This document shows, piece by piece, positions 35,071-44,580 of a stretch of DNA of 48,260 nucleotides. Both the position numbers and the translations under genes were made by a program. Location: the NCBI GenBank assembly GCA_944326515.1, contig CALVEI010000009.1:1-48260 (forward strand), read 5' to 3'. Position 1 is the first letter of the stretch; each line of letters opens with the position of its first letter. The notes under the pieces were generated by a model that ran no database searches, was not told the origin of the DNA, and saw only the letters and a list, made by a program, of their open reading frames with translations. The stretch is from Candidatus Gastranaerophilales bacterium. Its GTDB lineage: Bacteria; Cyanobacteriota; Vampirovibrionia; Gastranaerophilales; Gastranaerophilaceae.

Positions 35071-35760
35071 GTGCAAATAGCAGGGCTACAAAAATCATCT
35101 TTGGTGGATTATCCGTCTAAAATTGCGGCTGTAATTTTTACGTTAGGCTGCAATTTCAGATGCCACTATTGTCACAATCCAAATATTTTGACAGCAGTTT
35201 CTTCAAACAAACTTTTTGAAGAGGCTGCTGTGTTTGATTTTTTAGAAACTAGAAAGGGAAAGCTTGATGCAGTAGTTGTCTCTGGTGGGGAGCCAACACT
35301 ACAAAAAGATATTGCAGGATTTTTCAAAAAGCTTAAAGATATGGATTTTTTGACCAAGCTTGATACTAACGGTACAAACCCGCAAGCATTAGAACTTTTA
35401 ATTAAACAAAAACTTGTTGATTATGTTGCGATGGATATTAAAGCTCCGTTAGAAAAATACCAAGACATTGTTGCAACCAATATTGATACAAATAAAATAC
35501 ACCAAAGCATAAGTATTTTAAAAAACGCTGATATACCTTATGAATTTAGAACAACGACGGTTAAATCTCAGCTTTCCTATACTGATTTTGAAAAAATCGG
35601 ACTCTTGATAAAAGGTGCACCCCTATATTACTTGCAAAAATTCAAGCCTGACACAACACTCAATTCAAATTTTTCAAAAGAAAAAACTTATTCTGACGAA
35701 GAATTTTTAAAGATAAAAGATATACTGCAAACATACATAAAAACCGTATGTATAAGATAA
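35071..35760 (+). CDS. nrdG: Anaerobic ribonucleotide reductase activating enzyme
   Basis: 229 residues from the GTG at 35071, preferred because GGAG lies 6 nt before it; another GTG at 35053 is inside nrdD. The radical-SAM motif CNFRCHYC (Cys27, 31, 34) binds the 4Fe-4S cluster, and VVSGGEPTLQKD and KLDTNGTNPQ are typical. It generates the glycyl radical on NrdD. The start follows the nrdD stop by a single base, so the pair is translationally coupled and shares the riboswitch. Confidence 0.95.
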   Translation: MQIAGLQKSSLVDYPSKIAAVIFTLGCNFRCHYCHNPNILTAVSSNKLFEEAAVFDFLETRKGKLDAVVVSGGEPTLQKDIAGFFKKLKDMDFLTKLDTNGTNPQALELLIKQKLVDYVAMDIKAPLEKYQDIVATNIDTNKIHQSISILKNADIPYEFRTTTVKSQLSYTDFEKIGLLIKGAPLYYLQKFKPDTTLNSNFSKEKTYSDEEFLKIKDILQTYIKTVCIR

Positions 35761-35822
35761 ATTGTTCCGCCTTATGTATGAATTGTTTTGAAAAACAGGT
35801 TGATTTATGCTAAACCTTTATT

Positions 35823-36488
35823 ATGAAAAGATTTATTATTTTATTTTTGGTAGTTTTAGTATATTCAATATCGTTATTTAATGCACAGGCATTGGCCGAT
35901 GTGATGCCTTATTATACAGGTTCGATAAGCAATGATACAATAGGTTTTTTACAAGTTCCAAAAAGCTTTAAGCTTTATCTGTATCCAAGAGAAGATTCTC
36001 AAAATATAGAAAATGTCACTTGGACAGATACGGAAGTTAAGCTTAACAAAAAGACAATAGAACCTGTTGCTCTTTTTGCTGCTCAAGTGCAAGCAAAAGA
36101 TCTTGCTTTTTGTATGGTTGTTGATATGCAAGATGATTGGTACAAAATTATATATGACAAAGATGGCAATAAAACTGGCTGGATAAAAACAACAAACATC
36201 GATAATTTTTGGAGTCTGAAGGATTTTTATTCATACTATGGAAGAAAATACGGCCTATATTATATGAAAAACATAGACTACCGCAAAAGAGGCTACTACA
36301 GCGGAGCTGACAAGCTGTCTCAAAAACTTGGTGGTTTTACATATATACGTTCAATAAAACTAAGTAAAATCAGTGGAAACTGGGCACTTGTAACAGTGCT
36401 TGATATGGGCGGCCAGCTAAAAATAGGTTATGTTCAATGGAGAGAAGACGATGGTTCTATAAGCCTTTTCCCAAAACTTTCTAATTAG
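35823..36488 (+). CDS. Exported SH3-like domain protein
   Basis: 221 residues. A signal peptide (MKRFIILFLVVLVYSISLF ... ALA, cleavage near 25) precedes a beta-rich protein. Around residues 105-130 the run DDWYKIIYDKDGNKTGWIK has the look of a bacterial SH3 repeat, a module often found in cell-wall binding proteins. Two Tyr/Gly-rich segments follow. No catalytic domain was seen. It lies 62 nt after nrdG but is unlikely to be functionally linked. The end overlaps the convergent gene by 4 nt. Confidence 0.7.
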   Translation: MKRFIILFLVVLVYSISLFNAQALADVMPYYTGSISNDTIGFLQVPKSFKLYLYPREDSQNIENVTWTDTEVKLNKKTIEPVALFAAQVQAKDLAFCMVVDMQDDWYKIIYDKDGNKTGWIKTTNIDNFWSLKDFYSYYGRKYGLYYMKNIDYRKRGYYSGADKLSQKLGGFTYIRSIKLSKISGNWALVTVLDMGGQLKIGYVQWREDDGSISLFPKLSN

Positions 36489-39400
36489 ATTTTTATTTTA
36501 TTTAACTGACAGAAAGTTTTAAAAGAATTATAACCCTTTTGAGCTTCATCAATAATTGCATCTATTTCAAGTTTTTCAGCTTGTTCGATTGCTTTTTTGT
36601 ACGCAGCTACAGCATTTTGTGCGTATGTATGAGAGTTTTTAGGTTTTCTTAAAACCATTTCTTCAAGATATTTTGCATAAAGCTGATAAACAGAAACTTT
36701 TAAAAGCTTCATATTATATTTTTTAGCAATTCTCAAAGATTTTTCTATATACATTTTTGCTGCTTCCATATCACCCTTAATGATATAGATTTCTGCAATA
36801 AGTTTTTTAAATAAGACCATAAAATAGTAATTTGAAATCTTAGGATTCTTTGCAACATCCAAAGCTTTTTGAGAAATATGCAAAGCCTTTTCACTACCAT
36901 CTGTGACAAGAGTAAGCTTCGCTATATAATACCAGCAAAGAAATGCACCAGCGGCTATTTTTTCTTTAGCAAAAACGGTAATTTGTTCGTTAAAGATGTT
37001 TAAAGCTTTAGATAAATTTCCTTCTTCTTGAAGAATTTTTCCTAAAAATACTCTTAAAAGATTTTTTACAAGAACATCATTGTAGTTGTTTGCAAAAGTA
37101 ACAACCGAGAACAAATCTGATTTTATGTTTTGCCAATCATGCCTGTGCAATTTATTCAAAATATTTATAAAATTCCACATTGAAATAACTTCAGGTTCAA
37201 CAATTTCTTTGGTTGTTTCTTGCGTTAATTCAATAAGAATATCATCAGAACGCTTCAAATTTCCTTGCATAGAATAAGCTAATGCACGAGCTAATTTTAC
37301 ACGTTGAAGATAGTTTTTACTGTCAACATGATTTTTTTCAACTATTTCATCGATTAATTTTAAAATCTCAAAACTTTTATTATTTCCCTGAGAAATGAGA
37401 GCCATAGCAAGCGTTAAATTACACTCCAGCCAAGCCTCATAAATAGTATCTAAAGAAATACCGTTAACAGGAATCTCGTGAGAAAGTGCCTGCTCTACAA
37501 CTGGAATAATGTCATTTGTTGCAATATTGTAGATCTCTTCTGCATTACCTATGCAAAACATAGCATTAAGTTTCTTTTGCTTAATTAATGCACTTTCCAA
37601 TCTTCTTTCAGGCGTTTCAATCAATTTTAAAGCAGTATCTACTGACTCTATAACGCCATAATAGTTGCCTGTAAGTGAACAACTTTTACTCAAATAACCG
37701 GCAAGTTCAATAATTTTAGGCTTATTATCCACTTTCATCGCATTGTTAATAGCTGCAGAAAGATAAGAAATAGCCTCGGACGGTCTTGTTTGATAAATCA
37801 GCTTGCCCATTCTTTCTTGTATGTTGTTAATAATAACAGAATTGTTTTCAGGTTTTTCTTCTTGAGCAATTTTTAAACATTGTTTTTGAGATAAAGTCCA
37901 TAAATGCTCATCACCGAGATAAGCACATAATTTTATATTATCCGTCCAAATGTTTAGTGCAAGCAATTTTTGATTTAAACTTTGTGCGATAAGTGCTTTT
38001 AAAGCATTGCTAGACAGAGTAAAGGAATTGATAATATCAAAAATCTTTTCATTCAACAGCACAAAGTCTTTGCTTTGCTTTGCTTTTTCATAGACAAAAC
38101 GCCACAATAAAGTATTTTTAAATTCATATATATTGCTGTTAAACTGAGAAATATATGCAAATGTGCTAAGCATATTTATAATATTTTCAAATTCTACAGC
38201 TTCTATTTTCATTATTATTTCAAGCAGCTTTACATTGAATTTGTTACCCATGATGGCAGCTGTACATAAAGTTTTGAAAGCCAAAGGGTATTTCTTTTCC
38301 AGATAATTTAGCCTATAAACAAGTATTTCATACAAATTTTTAGGCAAATTTGAAGCTATCGGGTTTTTCGAATATCTGATTTTTCCACTTTCTGTATAAA
38401 AAGCTTTATTTTCATTCAACAGAACTATCATTTGTTCAATATACGCGCTGTTTCCTTGTGACAGTGCATATACTTTTTCAAAAACTTCTTTTGGTAAAGG
38501 ATTTGAACCTTTTAAAAATAATCTTATAAGGTTATCTGCATCTTTCAAAGAAAGATTAGCAAGTCTTATATCTTCATATTGGTTCTGGAACACTTTTTCT
38601 GAATAAAAATAACCTTGTGTTATACGATTATCCTTGTACGAAATTATCAACTTAATATTTTCATTTAAATTGCCTTTGTCAACAAAATAAGACAAAAATT
38701 CATAAGACGCACCGTCAATCATATCAAAATCATCGATTATAATAATCAGTTTTGATTTTTTAGACAACTCGCAGATAAGTTTTTCCAATAATGAAAAAGT
38801 AACATCTTTGTTATTTAATATGTCTTCAAAATTTGCAGTTAATGTAGGATACAAAAAGTTAAACAAATTGCTTATTTCATCAGCATTAAAAAATGGAAGA
38901 CTTTCAGATAACATGCGCCTAGCTTGTTTCAAAAAGTCATTAGACATATTTGAAAAGTTAGGCATATTAAAAAACGTCAAGACAATTTCTTGAAAAATAC
39001 CGAAAGGGCTTATTTGCGAGTTCGCACTGCATTCACCCCACAGCCAAACATAATTTTGCTTTAATAAATCATTAAAAAGATATCTTAAAACAGTTGATTT
39101 TCCGCAACCTTCAGGGGCACTCAAACCTATTATTAGTTTCTCAGGTTGCTTAATAGCTGTTACTATACGATTTTTTGCCTTTATTTGATCTAATTCTTGA
39201 GCTGGCTCTGCCACTTGAATTTCTTCTTCTGCTGATTGAACAACTTGCTTATCAAAAGAAAATTCTTTATTCAACACATCTTGAGAAGCCTTTTTAACGT
39301 CTTTTTTAGGAGGCTTGACATTTTCTATCGGTGACTTTTGGGTAAAATTTTCGATATTTTTAACTATTTTTTCTTCTGAAACAACAATATCAGAATTTAT

Positions 39401-39814
39401 AACCTTTTGAGGTTTGATATTTTCTTTTTTTAATCCTGATGAAATTTTGTCCCCCGCTTCAGGAAAAGCCAACAAATCTTTAGACACGCCTCTATAAATT
39501 GCAACAGGCTTTTGAGAATTCGAAACTGCTTTATCTGCAACTTTCTTCATCTTAGACAAATCTGTTATCGCAACTTCATCAACTGATTTTGTAAAAGCGG
39601 TACCACACTTTCTACAGCTTTGAGCCTTAGGTAAATTTATACTTTTACATTTTGGACAATGCTTTAACAATTGTAAACCACATCTAGCGCAATATTCAGA
39701 TGTAATCAAATTTACATTACCGCAAACAGGGCAAACAGACTGAACCTTTGTGTGGCAATGACTACATCTTAATGCATTATCAGGTATTTCTTTTTTACAT
39801 TTTAAACAGAGCAT
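36485..39814 (-). CDS. Zinc-ribbon, P-loop NTPase and helical-repeat regulator (STAND-like)
   Basis: 1109 residues. Three zinc ribbons open the protein (Cys3/6/17/20, Cys28/31/42/45, Cys53/56/67/70). After a Lys-rich linker to about 215, an AAA/STAND-type ATPase begins with Walker A APEGCGKST (233-241) and Walker B LIIIIDDFDMIDG (about 350). The remaining 600 residues are helical, TPR-like units (for example AAKMYIEKSLRIAKKYNMK near the end). Proteins of this build are signal-responsive switches that often bear an extra effector such as a cyclase; none is present. It lies 80 nt downstream of the sigma-like gene and may belong to the same operon. Confidence 0.8.
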   Translation of the reverse strand: MLCLKCKKEIPDNALRCSHCHTKVQSVCPVCGNVNLITSEYCARCGLQLLKHCPKCKSINLPKAQSCRKCGTAFTKSVDEVAITDLSKMKKVADKAVSNSQKPVAIYRGVSKDLLAFPEAGDKISSGLKKENIKPQKVINSDIVVSEEKIVKNIENFTQKSPIENVKPPKKDVKKASQDVLNKEFSFDKQVVQSAEEEIQVAEPAQELDQIKAKNRIVTAIKQPEKLIIGLSAPEGCGKSTVLRYLFNDLLKQNYVWLWGECSANSQISPFGIFQEIVLTFFNMPNFSNMSNDFLKQARRMLSESLPFFNADEISNLFNFLYPTLTANFEDILNNKDVTFSLLEKLICELSKKSKLIIIIDDFDMIDGASYEFLSYFVDKGNLNENIKLIISYKDNRITQGYFYSEKVFQNQYEDIRLANLSLKDADNLIRLFLKGSNPLPKEVFEKVYALSQGNSAYIEQMIVLLNENKAFYTESGKIRYSKNPIASNLPKNLYEILVYRLNYLEKKYPLAFKTLCTAAIMGNKFNVKLLEIIMKIEAVEFENIINMLSTFAYISQFNSNIYEFKNTLLWRFVYEKAKQSKDFVLLNEKIFDIINSFTLSSNALKALIAQSLNQKLLALNIWTDNIKLCAYLGDEHLWTLSQKQCLKIAQEEKPENNSVIINNIQERMGKLIYQTRPSEAISYLSAAINNAMKVDNKPKIIELAGYLSKSCSLTGNYYGVIESVDTALKLIETPERRLESALIKQKKLNAMFCIGNAEEIYNIATNDIIPVVEQALSHEIPVNGISLDTIYEAWLECNLTLAMALISQGNNKSFEILKLIDEIVEKNHVDSKNYLQRVKLARALAYSMQGNLKRSDDILIELTQETTKEIVEPEVISMWNFINILNKLHRHDWQNIKSDLFSVVTFANNYNDVLVKNLLRVFLGKILQEEGNLSKALNIFNEQITVFAKEKIAAGAFLCWYYIAKLTLVTDGSEKALHISQKALDVAKNPKISNYYFMVLFKKLIAEIYIIKGDMEAAKMYIEKSLRIAKKYNMKLLKVSVYQLYAKYLEEMVLRKPKNSHTYAQNAVAAYKKAIEQAEKLEIDAIIDEAQKGYNSFKTFCQLNKIKI

Positions 39815-39894
39815 TATAAAAAACCGCTTATTTGTTTAAGCATATTATATTATAAAGATTTGCAAATTACATAATCAGACAGAGCTAAGAGCTA

Positions 39895-40485
39895 TTAGAA
39901 ATGAGATTTAACTATTTTTAAAATTTCTATCAATCTTTTACTTACTTCTGCCTGAGATATATTCACATCCTTAGCTATATCTTTTTGCTTAAACTCTTTT
40001 ACATATCTCAAATAGAATATCTTCAAAAACTCTTTTGAAGGATTTTCTTTTTGAGCAACCAGCACAATATCAACTATCTTTTGAAGAAGGTCCTTTCTCA
40101 CAATCTTTTCTTCGAAAGAATCTCTTGGATCAGCAATGTCATAAACAAACGGCTCAGCTACAACAGCAGTTTCCTGAGTCTTTACAACCTCAGGCTCTTG
40201 CATTTTTGAAGGAACAGGACTAATTAAAACTTCGTGAGTACTAACATATTTGTTTTCGCGACGTCTCACACGTCCATTCTGCTTCAAAACTGTCAAAATC
40301 GATGTGTTTACAACTTTAGCAATATAATTTTCAATATCTTTTATATTAACGTTATCAAACAACGAATATGATCTTTTTAATGTTTCAGAACAAAAATCCT
40401 CTAAAAGATCCTCATTACCTTTGTATTTGTTATTTGATTTTATTAATTTTTCTATAATCTCTTTTTGTTTGTTTATAGTATCCAA
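39895..40485 (-). CDS. Sigma-70-like (ECF-type) regulator
   Basis: 196 residues. The N-terminal half (about 22-70, LLEDFCSETLKRSYSLF and IENYIAKVVNTSILTVLKQN) is arranged like sigma region 2. A Pro/Val-rich linker (about 85-115) leads to a C-terminal helix-turn-helix (about 150-190, IFYLRYVKEFKQKDIAKDVN and ISQAEVSKRLIEILK) typical of sigma region 4. Divergent, so assignment as a true sigma factor is probable rather than certain. It begins 53 nt after a large membrane protein bearing an anti-sigma zinc motif, the usual order of such pairs being variable. Confidence 0.72.
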   Translation of the reverse strand: MDTINKQKEIIEKLIKSNNKYKGNEDLLEDFCSETLKRSYSLFDNVNIKDIENYIAKVVNTSILTVLKQNGRVRRRENKYVSTHEVLISPVPSKMQEPEVVKTQETAVVAEPFVYDIADPRDSFEEKIVRKDLLQKIVDIVLVAQKENPSKEFLKIFYLRYVKEFKQKDIAKDVNISQAEVSKRLIEILKIVKSHF

Positions 40486-40538
40486 TTTCGCAACCCAATT
40501 CTATAAATAACCTCATTTGATTATATCATATCATAGAA

Positions 40539-43500
40539 TTAGAAATTAATTATTAAAGTTAAGAAATAATCTGAATTGTAATTTTTTAATTTTGGAACAC
40601 TAACATACTTAAGAGTATTTTTGATACTTGTAGTTATTGCTGCATCGATTTTATCAGAACCGCTAGATTCCAATACTTGTATGCCTTTTATCGTATTATC
40701 AGGTGCAATTTCAATAGAAACTTTTACACTATTATTGAAGGCAACATCAGAAGCATTTGCTAAATCATTTTGCAAATTCAACTGTATATTTTTACCAGCA
40801 GTTTGTAAATATTCTTTAACAGAAGGTTCTACTGCCAATTTTTCATTAATTTGCCATGATAATTTTGTAATCGAAATAGCAGCTGGCTTATCTGAGAAAG
40901 AATTTGTCATTGACTTATTAATGTCTTGAGAAACAGCAGCTGAAGCAGTGTCTGCAACTTCTTCATCTGAACCTTTGTTTTGGAAGTCAAAGACTTGATT
41001 ATCTTGCGCTGTGTCAATGGAATCATTATTAGCAGCAATATTTTTTTGATACATATAAAAACCGCCGGCAGCTCCGCCTATAGCCAACAGAGTTATTAAC
41101 GCACCTGCTATTGCTAATTTTTTAGTTTTCTTAACAGCTTCAGCACTCATCGGCTCTTGAGATAAATCTAATTCAACATGCTCACCATCTTGAGGAATAT
41201 TCTGTTCATCAAACAAGTTTTCAATCTCACCGTTTTCTTCTTCCGGCTGAGTATTATCGTCTTCATTGTTCAATGTTTCACTACCATTCAACTCAACTTC
41301 ATCGTTAGCATTTTGAATAGCGTCACTATCAACAGTTGCTTCTGTTTGTGATTCTTGAGGTTCATCATCGTCTGAAAGCAAAGCTAAAAGATCATCATCC
41401 AAAAGGCCTTGTAATTCGTCTTCTTCAGCATTTTGGGTTGTTTCTTCAACAGAAACAGCATCAAAGTCTCTACCCTCTGAAGTAGGAATATCGTTTGCTG
41501 ATGGAAGAACATAATCCGCTTGTTCTTCTTCCTGTAAATATGATTCATTTGCAATTACTGTATCTTCTTCAGAATCATCGACCAACTCTATTCCTTGTTC
41601 TTCTCCAACCTCATTGTTCATTAACAAATCATCATTCTCTGTATTAGGAACTGACAATTCTTCGTCTTGTTCATCGTCTGTTAATTCAATTCCTTCAAAT
41701 TCTTCTGTTTCAGAAACATCAATAAATTCAGTATCTGCATCGTTCTTTTCATCAGCTTCCTCAATATCAAGAGAATCAATTGTTTCTAAATCTTCAATAT
41801 CCAATACATCGTTAGACAACGATTCTTCTTTTTCTAGTTCTTCCTGATTTGAAAATTCAGACGGTAAACCTTTTTCGTCTGGTTCAGATATTTCTTCTAA
41901 CTCTTCGACTTCATCTATCGGATGAATTTCATCCAAGCTTATATCATCAGAGCCAATCAAATCAACTTCGCCACCATCGAGAGCCTCAGCATCAACATCA
42001 AGACTTTCGTCTAATTCTGGTTCTTTTACAACTTCAATAGAATCGACCTGTTCATCTATACCGTCAAGAGTTAACTCTTCATCACTTTCAATTAATTCAG
42101 GTACTGCAAATTCTTCAACAGTATCAGTCACTTCTTCAAGAATTTCTTCCGTTTCTTCAATATTTTCTAAAGAAACTTCTTCAGGCTGTTCTTGTATATC
42201 AGATACTTCATCAGACAAATCTAATGAGATATCTTCTTGTGGCAATGATTCTACAGCAGAAACGTCTTCGTGTAACCCTTGAGGTTCAGCATCCTCAAGC
42301 ATTGTCAAATCATCATCAGATGTTAATGCGTCTATATTATCAACATCTGCAGGTATCTCATCAACAGAATCACCAACAGACAATTCATTAATAACATCTT
42401 CATTCAAGTCATCAAGATTGTTTTCAGAAAGATTATCAGCCTCATCAACAACAGAAACTTCTTCAATATCTTCTTCTAATACTGTCGGCTCAGCCTCAGA
42501 CAGATTTTCTATTTCGTCAGACAACAATTCTTGAACAGGTTCACTAGCAAATGCTTCTATAGAAGCATTCAACTCATCAAAAGAACCATTCTCTATACCT
42601 TCTTCATCTTCCACAGATTCAACATCTTCATTTAAAAGAGGTTCTACTTCTGCTACTTCTGCTGATTCTGCTTGTTTTTCAGGTTCATCTTCTAAAACAT
42701 CTGCAGACTCATCTTCCTGTTCTTGAGACAAAGGCAAATCTTCTGCTATTTCTAAAGACAAATCGTCATCATCACCTGATAACAAAAGATCTTCTTCATC
42801 AGAAATACCAGTTTCTTCAATAAGAGCAGGCTCTTCAACTTTTTCTTCATCTTCTTGAATATCCTGAGGTACAATCGCGTCCTCTTCTGCCTGAGAAATA
42901 TTATCATTCGTAGTTTCTGATTCAATAGGCTCATCTTCATTTTCATCAGAAGCTTCATCATATAAATTTAAAATTTCAGGTTCAAGCTCTTTTTCTAATT
43001 CAGTAGCTGCACCTACAGCACCTGCAGCCAATACACCTTCAGCAAGCATTGATGCAGCTTCACCGGCAATCAATGTATCAGAAGCCGATGGGAGTGAGCT
43101 CTCCAGTTTTATTGCCTCTTCGTCCGGCAAATCCTCACCGGCATTTTCAACAAACGCCATATTAGCGATAACAGCTTGATCCACCTCCTTTTTGTTACCG
43201 GATAAAACACTTAAAGTACTATCATTTAAGAGTTCATGGTAATTTTTGAGCTGCGAAACAATATCATCAAAATCATTCATATCGCAGAATGTCTCACGAC
43301 AAACAGGACAATCTGCAACATGTTTTATAAAGTAAATCTTATCAGCTTCTGTAGCTTCTTCATCTATAAAGCTTAGACAAAGAGCCTTAACATTTTCATG
43401 ATCTTCTTCATTGTATGGATGAGGAGGAAGATCAAGTTGTTGAGCGTAAGGAATAAAATCTTCAATCGGTTTTAATATATCAAGAGAGTATGTGTAATAC

Positions 43501-43913
43501 TCCTCACCGTTTTTATCAAATGTCAAATCTTCAGTAGGAATAAATCCTAAAAAGGCTATATCTTTTAATGATGAATCAAACTTAACAACGATATAAGCCT
43601 GTGGCTTAATGTCGTATTTTACCTGAAGTTTAGGCACCGTAAAGGTCTTATCATTAAAAGTTACACGAACATCAAATCTAGCATTATTTGCATAAATATC
43701 TGCAATTTCAACTTCTTTTGCAAAAACCGCAGAACGATATAAACTGTGGTTTGATAAAGTTTTTAACCCGTTTGTATTCAGGTATTTTGCTGTTGCATTT
43801 GCTGCGATGGCAAGCGCATAGGCTCTTTTTCTTAAATACGTATCATCTATTTTGCAAGCAACAAATTTTGCATTATCAATTACATCATTGTCTATATCCA
43901 GATTTACACTCAT
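40539..43913 (-). CDS. Giant membrane anti-sigma-like protein with acidic linker and TonB-C-like end
   Basis: 1124 residues. Residues 1-165 form a globular domain that resembles the cyanobacterial DUF1822 proteins (tentative). Residues 174-230 contain HVADCPVC (His198, Cys202, Cys205), the H-x3-C-x2-C of zinc-binding anti-sigma domains. About 680 residues of very acidic, Glu/Asp/Ser-rich low-complexity sequence follow, then one membrane helix (about 933-955, preceded by KKTKK), which puts the N-terminus in the cytoplasm. The last 110 residues (VSIEIAPDNTIKGIQVLESS ... TSIKNTLKYV) look like a periplasmic TonB C-terminal domain. The next gene is sigma-like, so sequestration of that sigma factor and release on an envelope signal is the inferred role. 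Confidence 0.75.
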   Translation of the reverse strand: MSVNLDIDNDVIDNAKFVACKIDDTYLRKRAYALAIAANATAKYLNTNGLKTLSNHSLYRSAVFAKEVEIADIYANNARFDVRVTFNDKTFTVPKLQVKYDIKPQAYIVVKFDSSLKDIAFLGFIPTEDLTFDKNGEEYYTYSLDILKPIEDFIPYAQQLDLPPHPYNEEDHENVKALCLSFIDEEATEADKIYFIKHVADCPVCRETFCDMNDFDDIVSQLKNYHELLNDSTLSVLSGNKKEVDQAVIANMAFVENAGEDLPDEEAIKLESSLPSASDTLIAGEAASMLAEGVLAAGAVGAATELEKELEPEILNLYDEASDENEDEPIESETTNDNISQAEEDAIVPQDIQEDEEKVEEPALIEETGISDEEDLLLSGDDDDLSLEIAEDLPLSQEQEDESADVLEDEPEKQAESAEVAEVEPLLNEDVESVEDEEGIENGSFDELNASIEAFASEPVQELLSDEIENLSEAEPTVLEEDIEEVSVVDEADNLSENNLDDLNEDVINELSVGDSVDEIPADVDNIDALTSDDDLTMLEDAEPQGLHEDVSAVESLPQEDISLDLSDEVSDIQEQPEEVSLENIEETEEILEEVTDTVEEFAVPELIESDEELTLDGIDEQVDSIEVVKEPELDESLDVDAEALDGGEVDLIGSDDISLDEIHPIDEVEELEEISEPDEKGLPSEFSNQEELEKEESLSNDVLDIEDLETIDSLDIEEADEKNDADTEFIDVSETEEFEGIELTDDEQDEELSVPNTENDDLLMNNEVGEEQGIELVDDSEEDTVIANESYLQEEEQADYVLPSANDIPTSEGRDFDAVSVEETTQNAEEDELQGLLDDDLLALLSDDDEPQESQTEATVDSDAIQNANDEVELNGSETLNNEDDNTQPEEENGEIENLFDEQNIPQDGEHVELDLSQEPMSAEAVKKTKKLAIAGALITLLAIGGAAGGFYMYQKNIAANNDSIDTAQDNQVFDFQNKGSDEEVADTASAAVSQDINKSMTNSFSDKPAAISITKLSWQINEKLAVEPSVKEYLQTAGKNIQLNLQNDLANASDVAFNNSVKVSIEIAPDNTIKGIQVLESSGSDKIDAAITTSIKNTLKYVSVPKLKNYNSDYFLTLIINF

Positions 43914-43992
43914 AAATTTTCCTCTTATTCCATGCTCTAATTATATAGATTACAGTTCTTCAAAAAATATTCCAAAATAATTCAAGAAATGT

Positions 43993-43998
43993 TATAAT
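43993..43998 (+). promoter_or_regulatory. -10 box (TATAAT) of the small membrane protein gene
   Basis: A perfect TATAAT with a weak TTCCAA 17 bp upstream. It implies an untranslated leader of about 98 nt containing a small hairpin (CATGG/CCATG, 44025-44039). Confidence 0.4.
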
Positions 43999-44102
43999 GT
44001 AACAAAATGTTTCATAATAAATAGCATGGCTTGGCCATGTAGCAATAAAAAGTTTTCTGCGGTTTTATATAAACACAAGTGTGTAATAAAAGGAGTGTTA
44101 GC

Positions 44103-44507
44103 ATGTCAACAAGTTTTTCTACCATTACGCCTATGAATCCGGCTACAATTTCTAAAAAGCCGACATATGCTGTAAACACACCGCAAGCGCAGCCTGCGGC
44201 AAGTACACCTATGAATGGTCCATACGACCAACCTGCTAAGAAAAAAAGCCATTGGTTTAGAAACACTGTAATTGGCGCAGTAGTATTGGTAGCTGCTGCT
44301 ACTGTATTAAGAGGCAAAGTTGGAATGTTCAAAGACTTTGATAAAGCTGCTCAATTAGGTCAGGATGCAAAACTTCTTGATAAAGCTGCTCATTATGGTA
44401 AAAAAGCAGTTGCAGAAGTGGGTGACTTTGTAATGACTTATGCCCAAAAAGCTTATGAATGGGGCAAAGGTCTATTTAACAAAGGTGCACAAGGTACAAA
44501 TCCTTAA
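44103..44507 (+). CDS. Small single-pass membrane protein, unknown
   Basis: 134 residues from the ATG at 44103, which has AGGAG about 8 nt before it; a GTG at 44079 is less likely. The first 40 residues are Pro/Ala/Thr-rich and probably disordered; KKKSHWF precedes one membrane helix (about 47-61, TVIGAVVLVAAATVL), and the tail is an amphipathic helical region (FDKAAQLGQDAKLLDKAAHYGKKA, shown here in part by its repeated DKAA motif). No known family. The gene has its own promoter and terminator. Confidence 0.7.
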   Translation: MSTSFSTITPMNPATISKKPTYAVNTPQAQPAASTPMNGPYDQPAKKKSHWFRNTVIGAVVLVAAATVLRGKVGMFKDFDKAAQLGQDAKLLDKAAHYGKKAVAEVGDFVMTYAQKAYEWGKGLFNKGAQGTNP

Positions 44508-44528
44508 TAAAATAAAACTAAGTTCAAT

Positions 44529-44560
44529 AAAAAGCCTGATACAATAGTATCGGGCTTTTT
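44529..44560. terminator. Bidirectional terminator between the small membrane gene and era
   Basis: AAAAAGCCTGATAC and GTATCGGGCTTTTT pair (one G-T wobble) around AATA, with T and A runs on either side, between two converging genes. Confidence 0.85.
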
Positions 44561-44580
44561 ATTGATTATTTTGTACAAAA

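Noticed and set aside
41614-42040. Ser-rich and other plus-strand frames inside the acidic region of the anti-sigma-like gene
   Set aside because: They mirror the Glu/Asp codons (GAA/GAT become TTC/ATC, and TCA/TCT in another frame) and have no ribosome sites or conserved features.
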